From: Ensifer adhaerens
GTDB taxonomy: Bacteria > Pseudomonadota > Alphaproteobacteria > Rhizobiales > Rhizobiaceae
Reading direction: 5' to 3'
DNA: 64,000 nucleotides
NCBI RefSeq assembly: GCF_002940685.1
Contig: NZ_PNFP01000003.1
Span: forward strand, 310,001 to 374,000
The position numbers and the translations under genes were made by a program. Shown here piece after piece: positions 15,654 to 23,450 of this stretch. Under the pieces are notes generated by a model. The model saw only the letters and a program-made list of their open reading frames with translations. It did not search any database and was not told the origin of the DNA. Each line of letters starts with the position of its first letter. Position 1 is the first letter of the stretch.

Positions 15654-18155
15654 TCAGAAGCGGAACTTAGTCGAAACGGTGAAGCTGCGCGGCTCGCCGT
15701 AGAAGCCCGTGTCGAAGTTGCCGAGAGCCGCGAAATACTTCTCGTTGAAAATGTTTTTCGCGTTGAAGGTGACATCGACCTTCTCGTTGAACGAATATCT
15801 CGCCATCACATCCACGAGCATGACGTTCTTCTGCTTGAACTCTTCGTAGACATTGGCCGGGCTCCACACATTGCCATAGATCGCGCTCTGCCAGCGCATG
15901 CCGCCGCCAATGGTCAGCTTTTCCCATTCTCCCGGCAGCCGGTAGGTGGTGAACAGCTTGAAGACGTTTTCCGGAGCACTCGTCTGGATGAAGGAATAGA
16001 CGCGCGTACCATCGGCCTTGCGCGCGTGGCTGTAGGTGTATCCGGCATAAAGGTTCCAGTTGGGCCGGATCTCACCAGATGCCTCTAGTTCAAAGCCCTT
16101 GGTCGTGACCCCATCGGCGGGCGTGTAGTAGGGATTGCCAGTGCCTGGATCGATGCCAACCTGCTCGGCAACATTGTCTTGCTTGGTCATGAACAGGGCG
16201 GCGCTGGTGTTGAGCGCACCGTCGAAATGCGAGCCCTTCAGTCCGACTTCGAAGCTGTGCCCCTCCTCTGGGTCGAGGTAGTTGCGGCCGATGTCCTGGT
16301 ACTCCTGCGGCTTGAAGATCGCCGTATAGCTGCCATAGACGGAATAGCTGTCGTTCAGGTCGTAGACGGCGCCCAGATAGGGTGTGAGCTTGGCGCTGAC
16401 AGAATAGTCCTTTGACGAGGACCAGGTATCCGTCGCGAAATCAAGCGTGCCCTTGTCGTCCATGTCCCACCAGCTCAAGCGACCGCCGAGAATGAAGGAG
16501 AGCTGGTCGGTGGGCTTCAGCCGCGCCGCGGCATAGGCGCCGTATTGCGTCAGGTCCTTGGCATACTTGCCGGTCTGCTCGAAATCCGGCTCGTTCGTCT
16601 TGCCGTCCCAGTCGAAGAAGTCGGGAATGTTCGGATCGTAGCCGATACCACCATAGCCGTACCATGGCCCCTTGTCGGTGCTGCGCGAAGCGGTCGCGCC
16701 GAACATCAGGTCATGCTCACGGCCGAACAGCTCGACCGGCCCGGACGCTTTCACGTCGAAGGTGTTCTGGACGACACGGCCGGCATATTTGCCGACAAAC
16801 TGGAAAACGCCTGCACCAGTGACCGGGTCCGGCCAGCCGCCGCCGGCAGAGCCGAGCACGCTGTCATGCCCGTTTCGCCGATGGTTGTAGACGGCCTCAA
16901 CGTTCCAGCCGCTGTCGAACTCGTGCGAGAGCTTGGCGAAATAGTTGTTGGTGTAGGTGTAGCGTCGGCTCCACTCGGTGGCGGGGTTCTTCGACACGTC
17001 CCAATCAGTGCGGGTGCCGTCGCTGAAGAACATCGGGAGGCCCGTCCAGGAGGTTCCGCGCGGCAGGTTGCGCTGGTAGTCCGAGCCGAGCGTCAGCATC
17101 GTCTGGTCGGTAATATCAGCCTCAAGCACGCCATAGAGGGTGAGCTTCTTGCGCTCGTAATGGTCGAGATAGGATTCGCCATCCTCATAGGCGCCGGCGA
17201 AGCGGCCGCGCAGCGAGCCATCGGCGTTCAGGGACCCAGAGAGATCCAGCTCGCTTCGGTAGGTCTGCCAGGATCCGATATCACCGGTCACCGAAGCCTG
17301 GAAATCATCCGTCGGCCGCTTGCGCACGAAGTTGACGGCGGCACCGGGGCTGCCGGCGCCCTGTAGAAGACCATTCGCCCCTTTCACGATCTCGACGCGG
17401 TCGTAGATGGTCATGTCGGCGTTGCTCAGACCATAATCGTAGACACCGTCGGTCTGCACCGACACCCCGTCATACTGGAACTCCGTCAGCGCGAAACCGC
17501 GCGAGAAGAACTCGGTGCGGTCGCTGTCGTAACGCTGCAGCGTGATGCCCGTCGTGCTGTCGAGCACATCGGCGATCGTTGTCGACTGCTGGTCGTCCAT
17601 GCGCTGCCTGGTGACAACCGTGACCGATTGCGGCGTCTCGCGGATGGTGAGCGGCAGGCCGGTCGCCGTGCTCATCTCGCCCGTCGTGTAGGAGCCGGTT
17701 CCCTCCGTGTTCATGCCGAGGCCCGTTGCCTGGATGGGGGCAAGCATCGTTGCCCCATCGACGGCGGCTCCCGTGGCGCCCGCACCGGCGCGCGGATCGA
17801 AGATCGTCACGGTGTTCGCATCGGTAAAGCGGTATGCGAGCCCCGAGCCGGCAAGAAGCTGCGCAAGCGCGGCTTCCCGCGACAGGGTTCCCGAAACACC
17901 CGCCGTCGACTTCCCGCGAACGAGATCGGCCGGATAGAGAACCTGGAGATTGGCGCTGTCACCGAAGCGCATGATTGCCGACCCGAGCGCGCCGGCAGGA
18001 ATGGAAAAGGCCTGAGACCCGGTCCGGGCACTCCTTGCCGGCTGCTCCTGTGCCAGCGCGGGCACGACGGCAACCGAAGACATCAACATAGCTGTCAGCC
18101 CGACAACAGTCGCTCGAGCGCCGAGCGAGGCGCCGCCCCTCATTCCCCTGACCAT
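15654..18155 (-). CDS. TonB-dependent siderophore receptor with N-terminal signalling (STN) domain (system A)
   Basis: An 833-residue outer-membrane receptor. The order is a signal peptide (cleavage near PALAQ), a secretin/TonB short N-terminal domain (IPAGALGSAIMRFGDSANLQ to ANTVTIFDP, about residues 48-120), the plug domain beginning with IRETPQSVTVVTRQRMDD, and a beta barrel ending in an aromatic residue (VSTKFRF). The STN domain marks it as a transducer that signals to the FecR/FecI pair encoded upstream. FxxDG and GAPGAAVNFVRKRPT-type plug motifs are intact. The ligand class is probably hydroxamate-like by resemblance, but this is inference. Confidence 0.93.
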   Translation of the reverse strand: MVRGMRGGASLGARATVVGLTAMLMSSVAVVPALAQEQPARSARTGSQAFSIPAGALGSAIMRFGDSANLQVLYPADLVRGKSTAGVSGTLSREAALAQLLAGSGLAYRFTDANTVTIFDPRAGAGATGAAVDGATMLAPIQATGLGMNTEGTGSYTTGEMSTATGLPLTIRETPQSVTVVTRQRMDDQQSTTIADVLDSTTGITLQRYDSDRTEFFSRGFALTEFQYDGVSVQTDGVYDYGLSNADMTIYDRVEIVKGANGLLQGAGSPGAAVNFVRKRPTDDFQASVTGDIGSWQTYRSELDLSGSLNADGSLRGRFAGAYEDGESYLDHYERKKLTLYGVLEADITDQTMLTLGSDYQRNLPRGTSWTGLPMFFSDGTRTDWDVSKNPATEWSRRYTYTNNYFAKLSHEFDSGWNVEAVYNHRRNGHDSVLGSAGGGWPDPVTGAGVFQFVGKYAGRVVQNTFDVKASGPVELFGREHDLMFGATASRSTDKGPWYGYGGIGYDPNIPDFFDWDGKTNEPDFEQTGKYAKDLTQYGAYAAARLKPTDQLSFILGGRLSWWDMDDKGTLDFATDTWSSSKDYSVSAKLTPYLGAVYDLNDSYSVYGSYTAIFKPQEYQDIGRNYLDPEEGHSFEVGLKGSHFDGALNTSAALFMTKQDNVAEQVGIDPGTGNPYYTPADGVTTKGFELEASGEIRPNWNLYAGYTYSHARKADGTRVYSFIQTSAPENVFKLFTTYRLPGEWEKLTIGGGMRWQSAIYGNVWSPANVYEEFKQKNVMLVDVMARYSFNEKVDVTFNAKNIFNEKYFAALGNFDTGFYGEPRSFTVSTKFRF

Positions 18156-18258
18156 GACCCCGATTTCACTCCATTTTCACGATGCATTCGGGCGCTCTTA
18201 AGCGCCTTTCGCCTCCAAGACGGATGGACTTCGGGACTCCCTCACCCCTAACTTGAAA

Positions 18259-18275
18259 ATAATCTTCAAGATTAT
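18259..18275. promoter_or_regulatory. 17-bp palindrome upstream of the system A receptor gene
   Basis: ATAATCTTCAAGATTAT is a perfect palindrome around a central C. It sits between the end of the FecR gene and the start of the receptor gene, in the AT-rich part where the receptor promoter is expected. It could be an iron-regulator operator or part of a FecI-type promoter; neither is proven. Confidence 0.4.
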
Positions 18276-18282
18276 GGTTGGC

Positions 18283-19233
18283 TCAGACCGGCCGTACCAA
18301 CACGAGATAGTCGGTCAGTCGGGTAAGGCGTACCGGCAGGGCGGCAGCGATCGCATCGAGCACGCCCTCGGGATTGCGGATATCGAAAATACCGCTGATG
18401 CGCAGGTCGTTGAGGCGTCGATCCGTGACCTTGATCGTTCCCTTGCGATAGCGATTGACGTCGGCCACCACCTGCCGCAGCGGCTTGTCCTCGAAGATCA
18501 GCTTGCCGCGTCGCCAGGCCATCTCGCTGGCAAGGTCAACCGCGCCTATCTCGCCCATGCCTTCCTCGCCGTAGGAAACATTCTGACCGACACCGATCGT
18601 CACGGTTGAGCGGTTGGGAGCAACCACAGAAACAGCACTTTCTTCAACGGCAATGGTCACCGTGCCATCCCATTCGTGTATCGCAAAGCGCGTGCCCAAC
18701 GCCCTCGTCGCGCCAGATGCGGCTTCGACGACAAACGGCCTTTGCGCATCCTTCGCGACGTCGAAGTAGGCACGCCCGCGCAAAAGCGTGATCCGTCGCT
18801 CCTTGCCGGTGAAGTCAACAGCAATCGCGCTATCGGCGTCCAGACTTACCGACGATCCGTCCGCAAGCGCGACGTCCAGTTGTTCGGCAGTGCCTGTGGC
18901 GAAGTCGCTCACCCAGAAATCCGGGAGCCCGGCGATCGCCACATAGCCTGCAACCCCAAGCGCTGCGACGCTTCCGGAAAGGAAGGCCCGACGCCCCATC
19001 GGCATTGCTGCAACCGGCATTCGTGTTGGCGCTAGCCGTGGGTCCGGCAGACCGTCAAGGTCCGTCCACACCTGCTCAAGGCGGGCGTAGGCACGGCGGT
19101 GCTCCGCCGAGGTTTCCATCCATGCGGCATGCGCGACGCGATCCGCCTCGGTCGCGTCGCCGGACTGCATGCGCGCAAACCAGGCGAGCGCCTCTTCCTT
19201 GTGTCTTTCCAACAATGGGCTGGCACTAGCCAT
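18283..19233 (-). CDS. FecR-family anti-sigma/sigma-regulator (system A)
   Basis: A 316-residue single-pass inner-membrane protein from the ATG at 19233; a GTG three codons earlier is also possible. Residues about 10-60 are the cytoplasmic DUF4880 domain (EEALAWFARMQSGDAT, AAWMETSAEHRRAYARLE). A GRRAFLSGSVAALGVAG segment forms the membrane anchor and resembles a Tat signal. The periplasmic FecR domain (ITLLRGRAYFDVAKDAQRPF) and the C-terminal STN-like domain follow. It conveys the ligand signal from the receptor to the sigma factor encoded upstream. Confidence 0.9.
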   Translation of the reverse strand: MASASPLLERHKEEALAWFARMQSGDATEADRVAHAAWMETSAEHRRAYARLEQVWTDLDGLPDPRLAPTRMPVAAMPMGRRAFLSGSVAALGVAGYVAIAGLPDFWVSDFATGTAEQLDVALADGSSVSLDADSAIAVDFTGKERRITLLRGRAYFDVAKDAQRPFVVEAASGATRALGTRFAIHEWDGTVTIAVEESAVSVVAPNRSTVTIGVGQNVSYGEEGMGEIGAVDLASEMAWRRGKLIFEDKPLRQVVADVNRYRKGTIKVTDRRLNDLRISGIFDIRNPEGVLDAIAAALPVRLTRLTDYLVLVRPV

Positions 19234-19342
19234 CAACAACACCGCGGTCTCGTGCGACCGGATACGTCCGCCAAGCGGTACCCGGACTCTGTCTTACTTG
19301 CATAGACGTTTGTCGCCTGCATATCCCTCACCCCTTCCCCCA

Positions 19343-19855
19343 TCAATCCAGCAGGCCATCGAGGCTGTCCCTGCAGGCGGCGAGCGCCTTCATGACCAGC
19401 TTTTCGACAGCGCTGCGCGTGATGCCCAGTTCGGCAGCAATCTCCTGATGGCTCAGCCCGTCGAACTTGTGCATGAGAAAGACTTGGCGCTGCCGGGACG
19501 GCAAATTGGCAATAGCCCGTTCGAGCACGGCCATCCGCTGGCGATAATCAACCACTCGCTCCGCCGAGGCGTCATCCGCCTCAACGTATTCAGCGTCGGT
19601 CGCCACCAGATGCCGGCCTCGCGCGACCCGGCTTCGCAGATGATCGGTCGCTACATTGTCCGCCATGCGGAACAGGTAAGAACGCGGGTTCTGAATGTCC
19701 GTGTCCTGCGGGATTTTCTGAACGCGGAGAAACGTGTCCTGGACGACGTCGTCGGCGTCGGCTGGTCCGCCGAGACGGCGCGTGACATGTCTCACCAGTT
19801 CGCTGTAGCTGTCGGTCAGCAACTGGACCATGGACGGTTTCTTTTTCTCGGTCAT
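19343..19855 (-). CDS. FecI-like ECF RNA polymerase sigma factor (system A)
   Basis: A 170-residue sigma-70 family factor from the ATG at 19855; a TTG at 19882 would add nine residues. Region 2 is visible as DADDVVQDTFLRV and PRSYLFRMADNVATDHLRS. Region 4 is LPSRQRQVFLMHKFDGLSHQ with the HTH IAAELGITRSAVEKLVMKAL. It would direct transcription of the downstream receptor and transport genes when released by FecR. It is the first gene of the minus-strand signalling set. Confidence 0.88.
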   Translation of the reverse strand: MTEKKKPSMVQLLTDSYSELVRHVTRRLGGPADADDVVQDTFLRVQKIPQDTDIQNPRSYLFRMADNVATDHLRSRVARGRHLVATDAEYVEADDASAERVVDYRQRMAVLERAIANLPSRQRQVFLMHKFDGLSHQEIAAELGITRSAVEKLVMKALAACRDSLDGLLD

Positions 19856-19882
19856 TCCTGGCAGCCGATAAGCGCGCAACAA

Positions 19883-20367
19883 CCAACCCAGGTCGGCCGC
19901 AGCGAAAAAGGTGGCCGCTCAATAACCCATAAAACTAGACTTTTGAACTCATATTTTTTAACGACCTAAAAAAGCTGTAACGCGATCCACAAAACACCTT
20001 GCCCCTCGCTCCGTCGGTTCGGGGTTTCGGAGATTGCAGCTTCACAGACCGCTTTCGGAACCAGTCGCGCAGCCAAGATCCTCCTGAGGCCCGAGCAGCT
20101 TCGCGTCGTTCCTGTCGCCCGGGGAACCGGATGGCGAATTCTAACGATCAAGCAGCTCGGTCCGCAGACACAAATCACCGTGGCGTGCGCAAACGGGCAG
20201 GCCGAACATCGCCTCTCCTTCAAGACGCCGAGCATCGACATCCCCCCCCGCGGGATCGACGGTCGCGCTCAAAATCTCCGGCCCGGCCCGTCGGTTTCCG
20301 TGACCTTGTTCAGCGCAGTCTCGAAGCGTTGGTATGCCGTCAGCCATTTAGCAGGCCTGCAAGTGTG
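19883..20367. other. Intergenic region between the two siderophore systems
   Basis: The part nearest the system A sigma gene is AT-rich (T and A runs near 19951-19979) and probably holds its iron-responsive promoter. The rest shows only short frames in opposing directions, without motifs. Confidence 0.4.
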
Positions 20368-20568
20368 CTATCGCGGCCGACCAAAAAAGAACACGTATCC
20401 ATTGGGATCAAGCAGCCCGAGGCCACATAGGCCGTCATGCGTATGCGCAATTGGCAAGCTGAACCAATGCCCGCGATCGGCATACTCTGCAGCAAGCGCG
20501 TCCGGGTCGGGCGCGCGTCCCAGCGCGTCACTGGATTTCAACCGGCCACGGCTGGGACGATGAGGCAT
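20368..20568 (-). pseudogene. VOC (glyoxalase/bleomycin-resistance) domain fragment
   Basis: The minus frame contains DPDALAAEYADRG and ends with DGLCGLGLLDPNGYVFFFGR before a stop. That C-terminal beta strand with DPNGYVFFF is typical of VOC-fold proteins, which normally have about 120-140 residues. Only about 50 residues of similarity remain and the N-terminal half is not found, so I call a relic. Confidence 0.5.
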
Positions 20569-20855
20569 TACTTATGCCGACAACGACGTCACCGATCTCT
20601 ATGTCGGTGACAAGCCGGGCTCGCCTGGCCTGCTGAGCCTAGCGACGCACAATCATTGATGCCAGGTCGCCGGCGCCGGGCTCGTGTTCCTCGCGGCCGT
20701 CGCTTGGCTTGACGTGTGAGATCCGAGTTGCAAAGTCTTCGAGCCCCTCGGGCCTACGATGCCGGCACGGATCCAGACGTATTGCCAAGAGTGGGCCGGG
20801 AAATATAGAGAGGTTTGCCGTCCTTTTGAGGCGGGCCTTGCAAGGTGCTTTCGCG

Positions 20856-21659
20856 ATGAATGAAACTGAAACCTCGTCCGCACCGCTTCACACGTTTTCG
20901 CTGGAGAATGTCGGCGTGGCAGTCGACGGGCGGGTGCTACTGCGTTCGATTTCGCTGGATATTGCGGAAGGCAGGTCGGTTGCGCTGGTCGGCCACAACG
21001 GGTCGGGCAAATCAACGCTTCTGAAACTTCTCGGCCGACTTGCCACGCCCACCACCGGCCACATCCACTTCGAAGGCGCGCCTCTTGAAACCTGGGATCG
21101 CCGGAAGTTGGCGCGCCGCCTCGCCCATCTCCCTCAGAACCTCCCGCATGCTCCAAACCTAAAGGTGAAGGAACTGGTGGCGCTCGGACGCTATCCCTGG
21201 CACGGCGCCTTAGGTCGCTTCTCGCAAGCGGATCGCCAAAAGGTAGACGAGGCGATCGAGCTCACCCAGCTCGCTCCGCTCGCCGACCGCATGGTCGACA
21301 GCCTTTCCGGCGGCGAGCGACAGCGCGCCTGGATCGCGATGCTGGTCGCCCAGGACGCCACTTGCATGCTGCTAGACGAGCCGATCTCCGCGCTCGACAT
21401 CGCTCACCAGATCGAAGTCCTTTCGCTCGTGCGGCGACTGACGGCGGAAAGAGGCGTCACGGTCATCTCGGTGCTGCATGATGTCAACATGGCGGCACGT
21501 TACTGTGATGTGACAATCGCTCTTCGAAACGGCGAAGTCGTCGCTATTGGAACGCCCGAAAGCATCATGAGGCCCGCGGAGCTCGGTCGCATCTTCGGGG
21601 TGGAAATGGGTGTTCTCAGCGAGCCGTTCTCCGGCCGTCCCCTCGCCTTCGCTCGGTAG
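20856..21659 (+). CDS. FhuC-like siderophore ABC transporter ATP-binding protein (system B)
   Basis: A 267-residue ATPase for ferric-hydroxamate-type import. Walker A is GHNGSGKST (residues 46-54), the signature is LSGGERQRAW, Walker B is CMLLDEPISALD and the switch His is in VISVLHDVN. The start at 20856 is preferred to upstream in-frame codons because family similarity begins right after it (HTFSLENVGVAVDGRVL). It leads system B, 116 bp ahead of the sigma gene, unlike system A where the ATPase comes last. It pairs with the fused permease encoded at the other end of the operon. Confidence 0.9.
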   Translation: MNETETSSAPLHTFSLENVGVAVDGRVLLRSISLDIAEGRSVALVGHNGSGKSTLLKLLGRLATPTTGHIHFEGAPLETWDRRKLARRLAHLPQNLPHAPNLKVKELVALGRYPWHGALGRFSQADRQKVDEAIELTQLAPLADRMVDSLSGGERQRAWIAMLVAQDATCMLLDEPISALDIAHQIEVLSLVRRLTAERGVTVISVLHDVNMAARYCDVTIALRNGEVVAIGTPESIMRPAELGRIFGVEMGVLSEPFSGRPLAFAR

Positions 21660-21775
21660 GGGTGCCTGTGCTGCCATTGCAACACCATCGATGCTGAAAT
21701 ATGAATTCTACAATCAAGTATTGAGAACCGTCGTCGCCGACCCTATGAAGACTGGGGCAACGGCGGGATGGGGCG

Positions 21776-22285
21776 GTGGCGGAGAAAGACGACGATCTGC
21801 TGGATGTGTTTCTGCGTTTGCAGCCGCATCTCATCCGCTACTTTTCAGCCCGAACCCGCTCTCGGGAGGATTCAGAGGACCTCGCACAGGAGGCCTGGAT
21901 AAAGCTCTCGCGAAACGGAGCCGCAGCCCTTGCTGCTCCGGCGCCGTATCTGCGGCGTATCGCCCGCAGTCTGGCCATCGACCACTCACGCGGTCCGTCG
22001 CGCTACCTGACGCCGACCGAGGTCGGAGTTCTGCTTAATGTTCCTGACCAACGCCCAACGCCCGAAAGGATGCTGGAGCATCGCGACACACTGGACCATC
22101 TGCGTCGGGCAATGGATGAACTCACGCCGCGCCAGCGCGCCATGCTGATAGCGTCACGCTTTGAAAAACAGCGCCACCGCGATATAGCAGAGAACTTCGG
22201 TGTCTCGATCCGCACAGTCGAAACGGAGATCCGCAAAGCAATCGATCATTGCGGCGAACGGCTTGCGAAACTAAACCGCAGATAG
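21776..22285 (+). CDS. FecI-like ECF RNA polymerase sigma factor (system B)
   Basis: A 169-residue ECF sigma factor with a GTG start. Region 2 shows SREDSEDLAQEAWIKLSRNG and PYLRRIARSLAIDHSR. Region 4 shows LTPRQRAMLIASRFEKQRHR and an HTH ending VSIRTVETEIRKAIDHC. It is followed after 73 bp by its FecR partner. It would activate the TonB receptor and transport genes of system B when the external siderophore is bound. Confidence 0.88.
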   Translation: MAEKDDDLLDVFLRLQPHLIRYFSARTRSREDSEDLAQEAWIKLSRNGAAALAAPAPYLRRIARSLAIDHSRGPSRYLTPTEVGVLLNVPDQRPTPERMLEHRDTLDHLRRAMDELTPRQRAMLIASRFEKQRHRDIAENFGVSIRTVETEIRKAIDHCGERLAKLNRR

Positions 22286-22358
22286 CGATTTCGCTTTTTC
22301 GCATCTGGTTCGTTAAGTCTATCGAACCCGTCGAGAGTGCGCGGGCTGAGGGCGTGTC

Positions 22359-23279
22359 GTGAACGATTTTGAATCGATTAAGAAAGAAGCGTCAGCCTGG
22401 GTCGTGCGCTTGACTTCGGGCGAGGCCACAGTGCGCGACGCCGACGCCTTGAATCGCTGGCGGGCGCAGAGCCCGGAGCATGAACGCGCGTTTCGCGAAG
22501 CCGCCCTCCTCTGGCAAACGCTGGAACAAACTGCAGCGCCACACGGGCAACGAGCGCGTATCACGCGTCGCAGCCTTCTTTCGGGAAGCATTGCCGCCGG
22601 CGGATTGCTTGCAACAGCCGGCCTGTCCGAACTTGGATACCTGCCCTCCTTGATCACGCTGACCGCTGACCACGCCACGGCAGTTGGCGAACAGAAAACC
22701 GTAAGACTGCCGGACGATTCCATCGCCACTCTCGACGGAGGAACGGCAATCGATCTTGATTTTACGGAGAAGCAACGGCGGCTCGTGCTGCGCACAGGTG
22801 CGGCACTGTTCGAAGTACGGCCGGAAGTGGAGCGTCCGTTTGTTGTTGCAGCCGCGACCGGCATCAGTGCAACCACGGGCGGATCTTTCGCGGTCGAACT
22901 TGGGCCTGCCGAAGTCGCCGTCGACTGTCTGGAGGGAAGCACCTCTGTCGATTGTGTAGGCATAGTCCGTCTCGCTACAGGCGAGGGCGTGCGCTACTCG
23001 AAGCACGGCCTTAGTGATGTCACGTACTCGGATGCCGAGGTGTCCGCATCCTGGCGCAGAGGCTTTCTGACGTTTCGTGATCGCACCGTGGCGGATGTGG
23101 TCTCTGACCTGAACCGACATCGTAAGGGCCGCGTCGTGGTCCCCGACCGCGCGGCTGGCGCGCGTCGCATTACCGGTGTGTTCCACCTCACGCGGCCAGA
23201 AGAGATTCTCTCCCATCTCGAGTCGATGCTGCACCTGCAGCGCCTGGATGCGCCTGGCGGCATCGTTCTCCTCATCTAG
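22359..23279 (+). CDS. FecR-family anti-sigma/sigma-regulator (system B)
   Basis: A 306-residue protein with a GTG start. Residues about 5-60 form DUF4880 (EASAWVVRLTSGEATVRD, RAQSPEHERAFREAALLWQ). TRRSLLSGSIAAGGLLATAG is both a transmembrane segment and a good twin-arginine-like motif. The FecR domain follows (LVLRTGAALFEVRPEVERPF) with a C-terminal STN-like part (VADVVSDLNRHRKGRVVV). It senses the receptor's STN domain in the periplasm and controls the sigma factor encoded just upstream. Confidence 0.9.
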   Translation: MNDFESIKKEASAWVVRLTSGEATVRDADALNRWRAQSPEHERAFREAALLWQTLEQTAAPHGQRARITRRSLLSGSIAAGGLLATAGLSELGYLPSLITLTADHATAVGEQKTVRLPDDSIATLDGGTAIDLDFTEKQRRLVLRTGAALFEVRPEVERPFVVAAATGISATTGGSFAVELGPAEVAVDCLEGSTSVDCVGIVRLATGEGVRYSKHGLSDVTYSDAEVSASWRRGFLTFRDRTVADVVSDLNRHRKGRVVVPDRAAGARRITGVFHLTRPEEILSHLESMLHLQRLDAPGGIVLLI

Positions 23280-23450
23280 ATCAACGTTTGTGCGCTCATC
23301 CAGCCCGGCACTTTGGCGCCAATCCGACGCTACGAACAGATGAGCAGAAGGCCCGCCCCAAGAAAATTTGCGGGTTTTCCGTTCTCCATCGTTTTGGCCT
23401 GTGACACGCGCGCTCAGCGAGCGCCGGAAACAGCAAGACGGGGCTAAACC

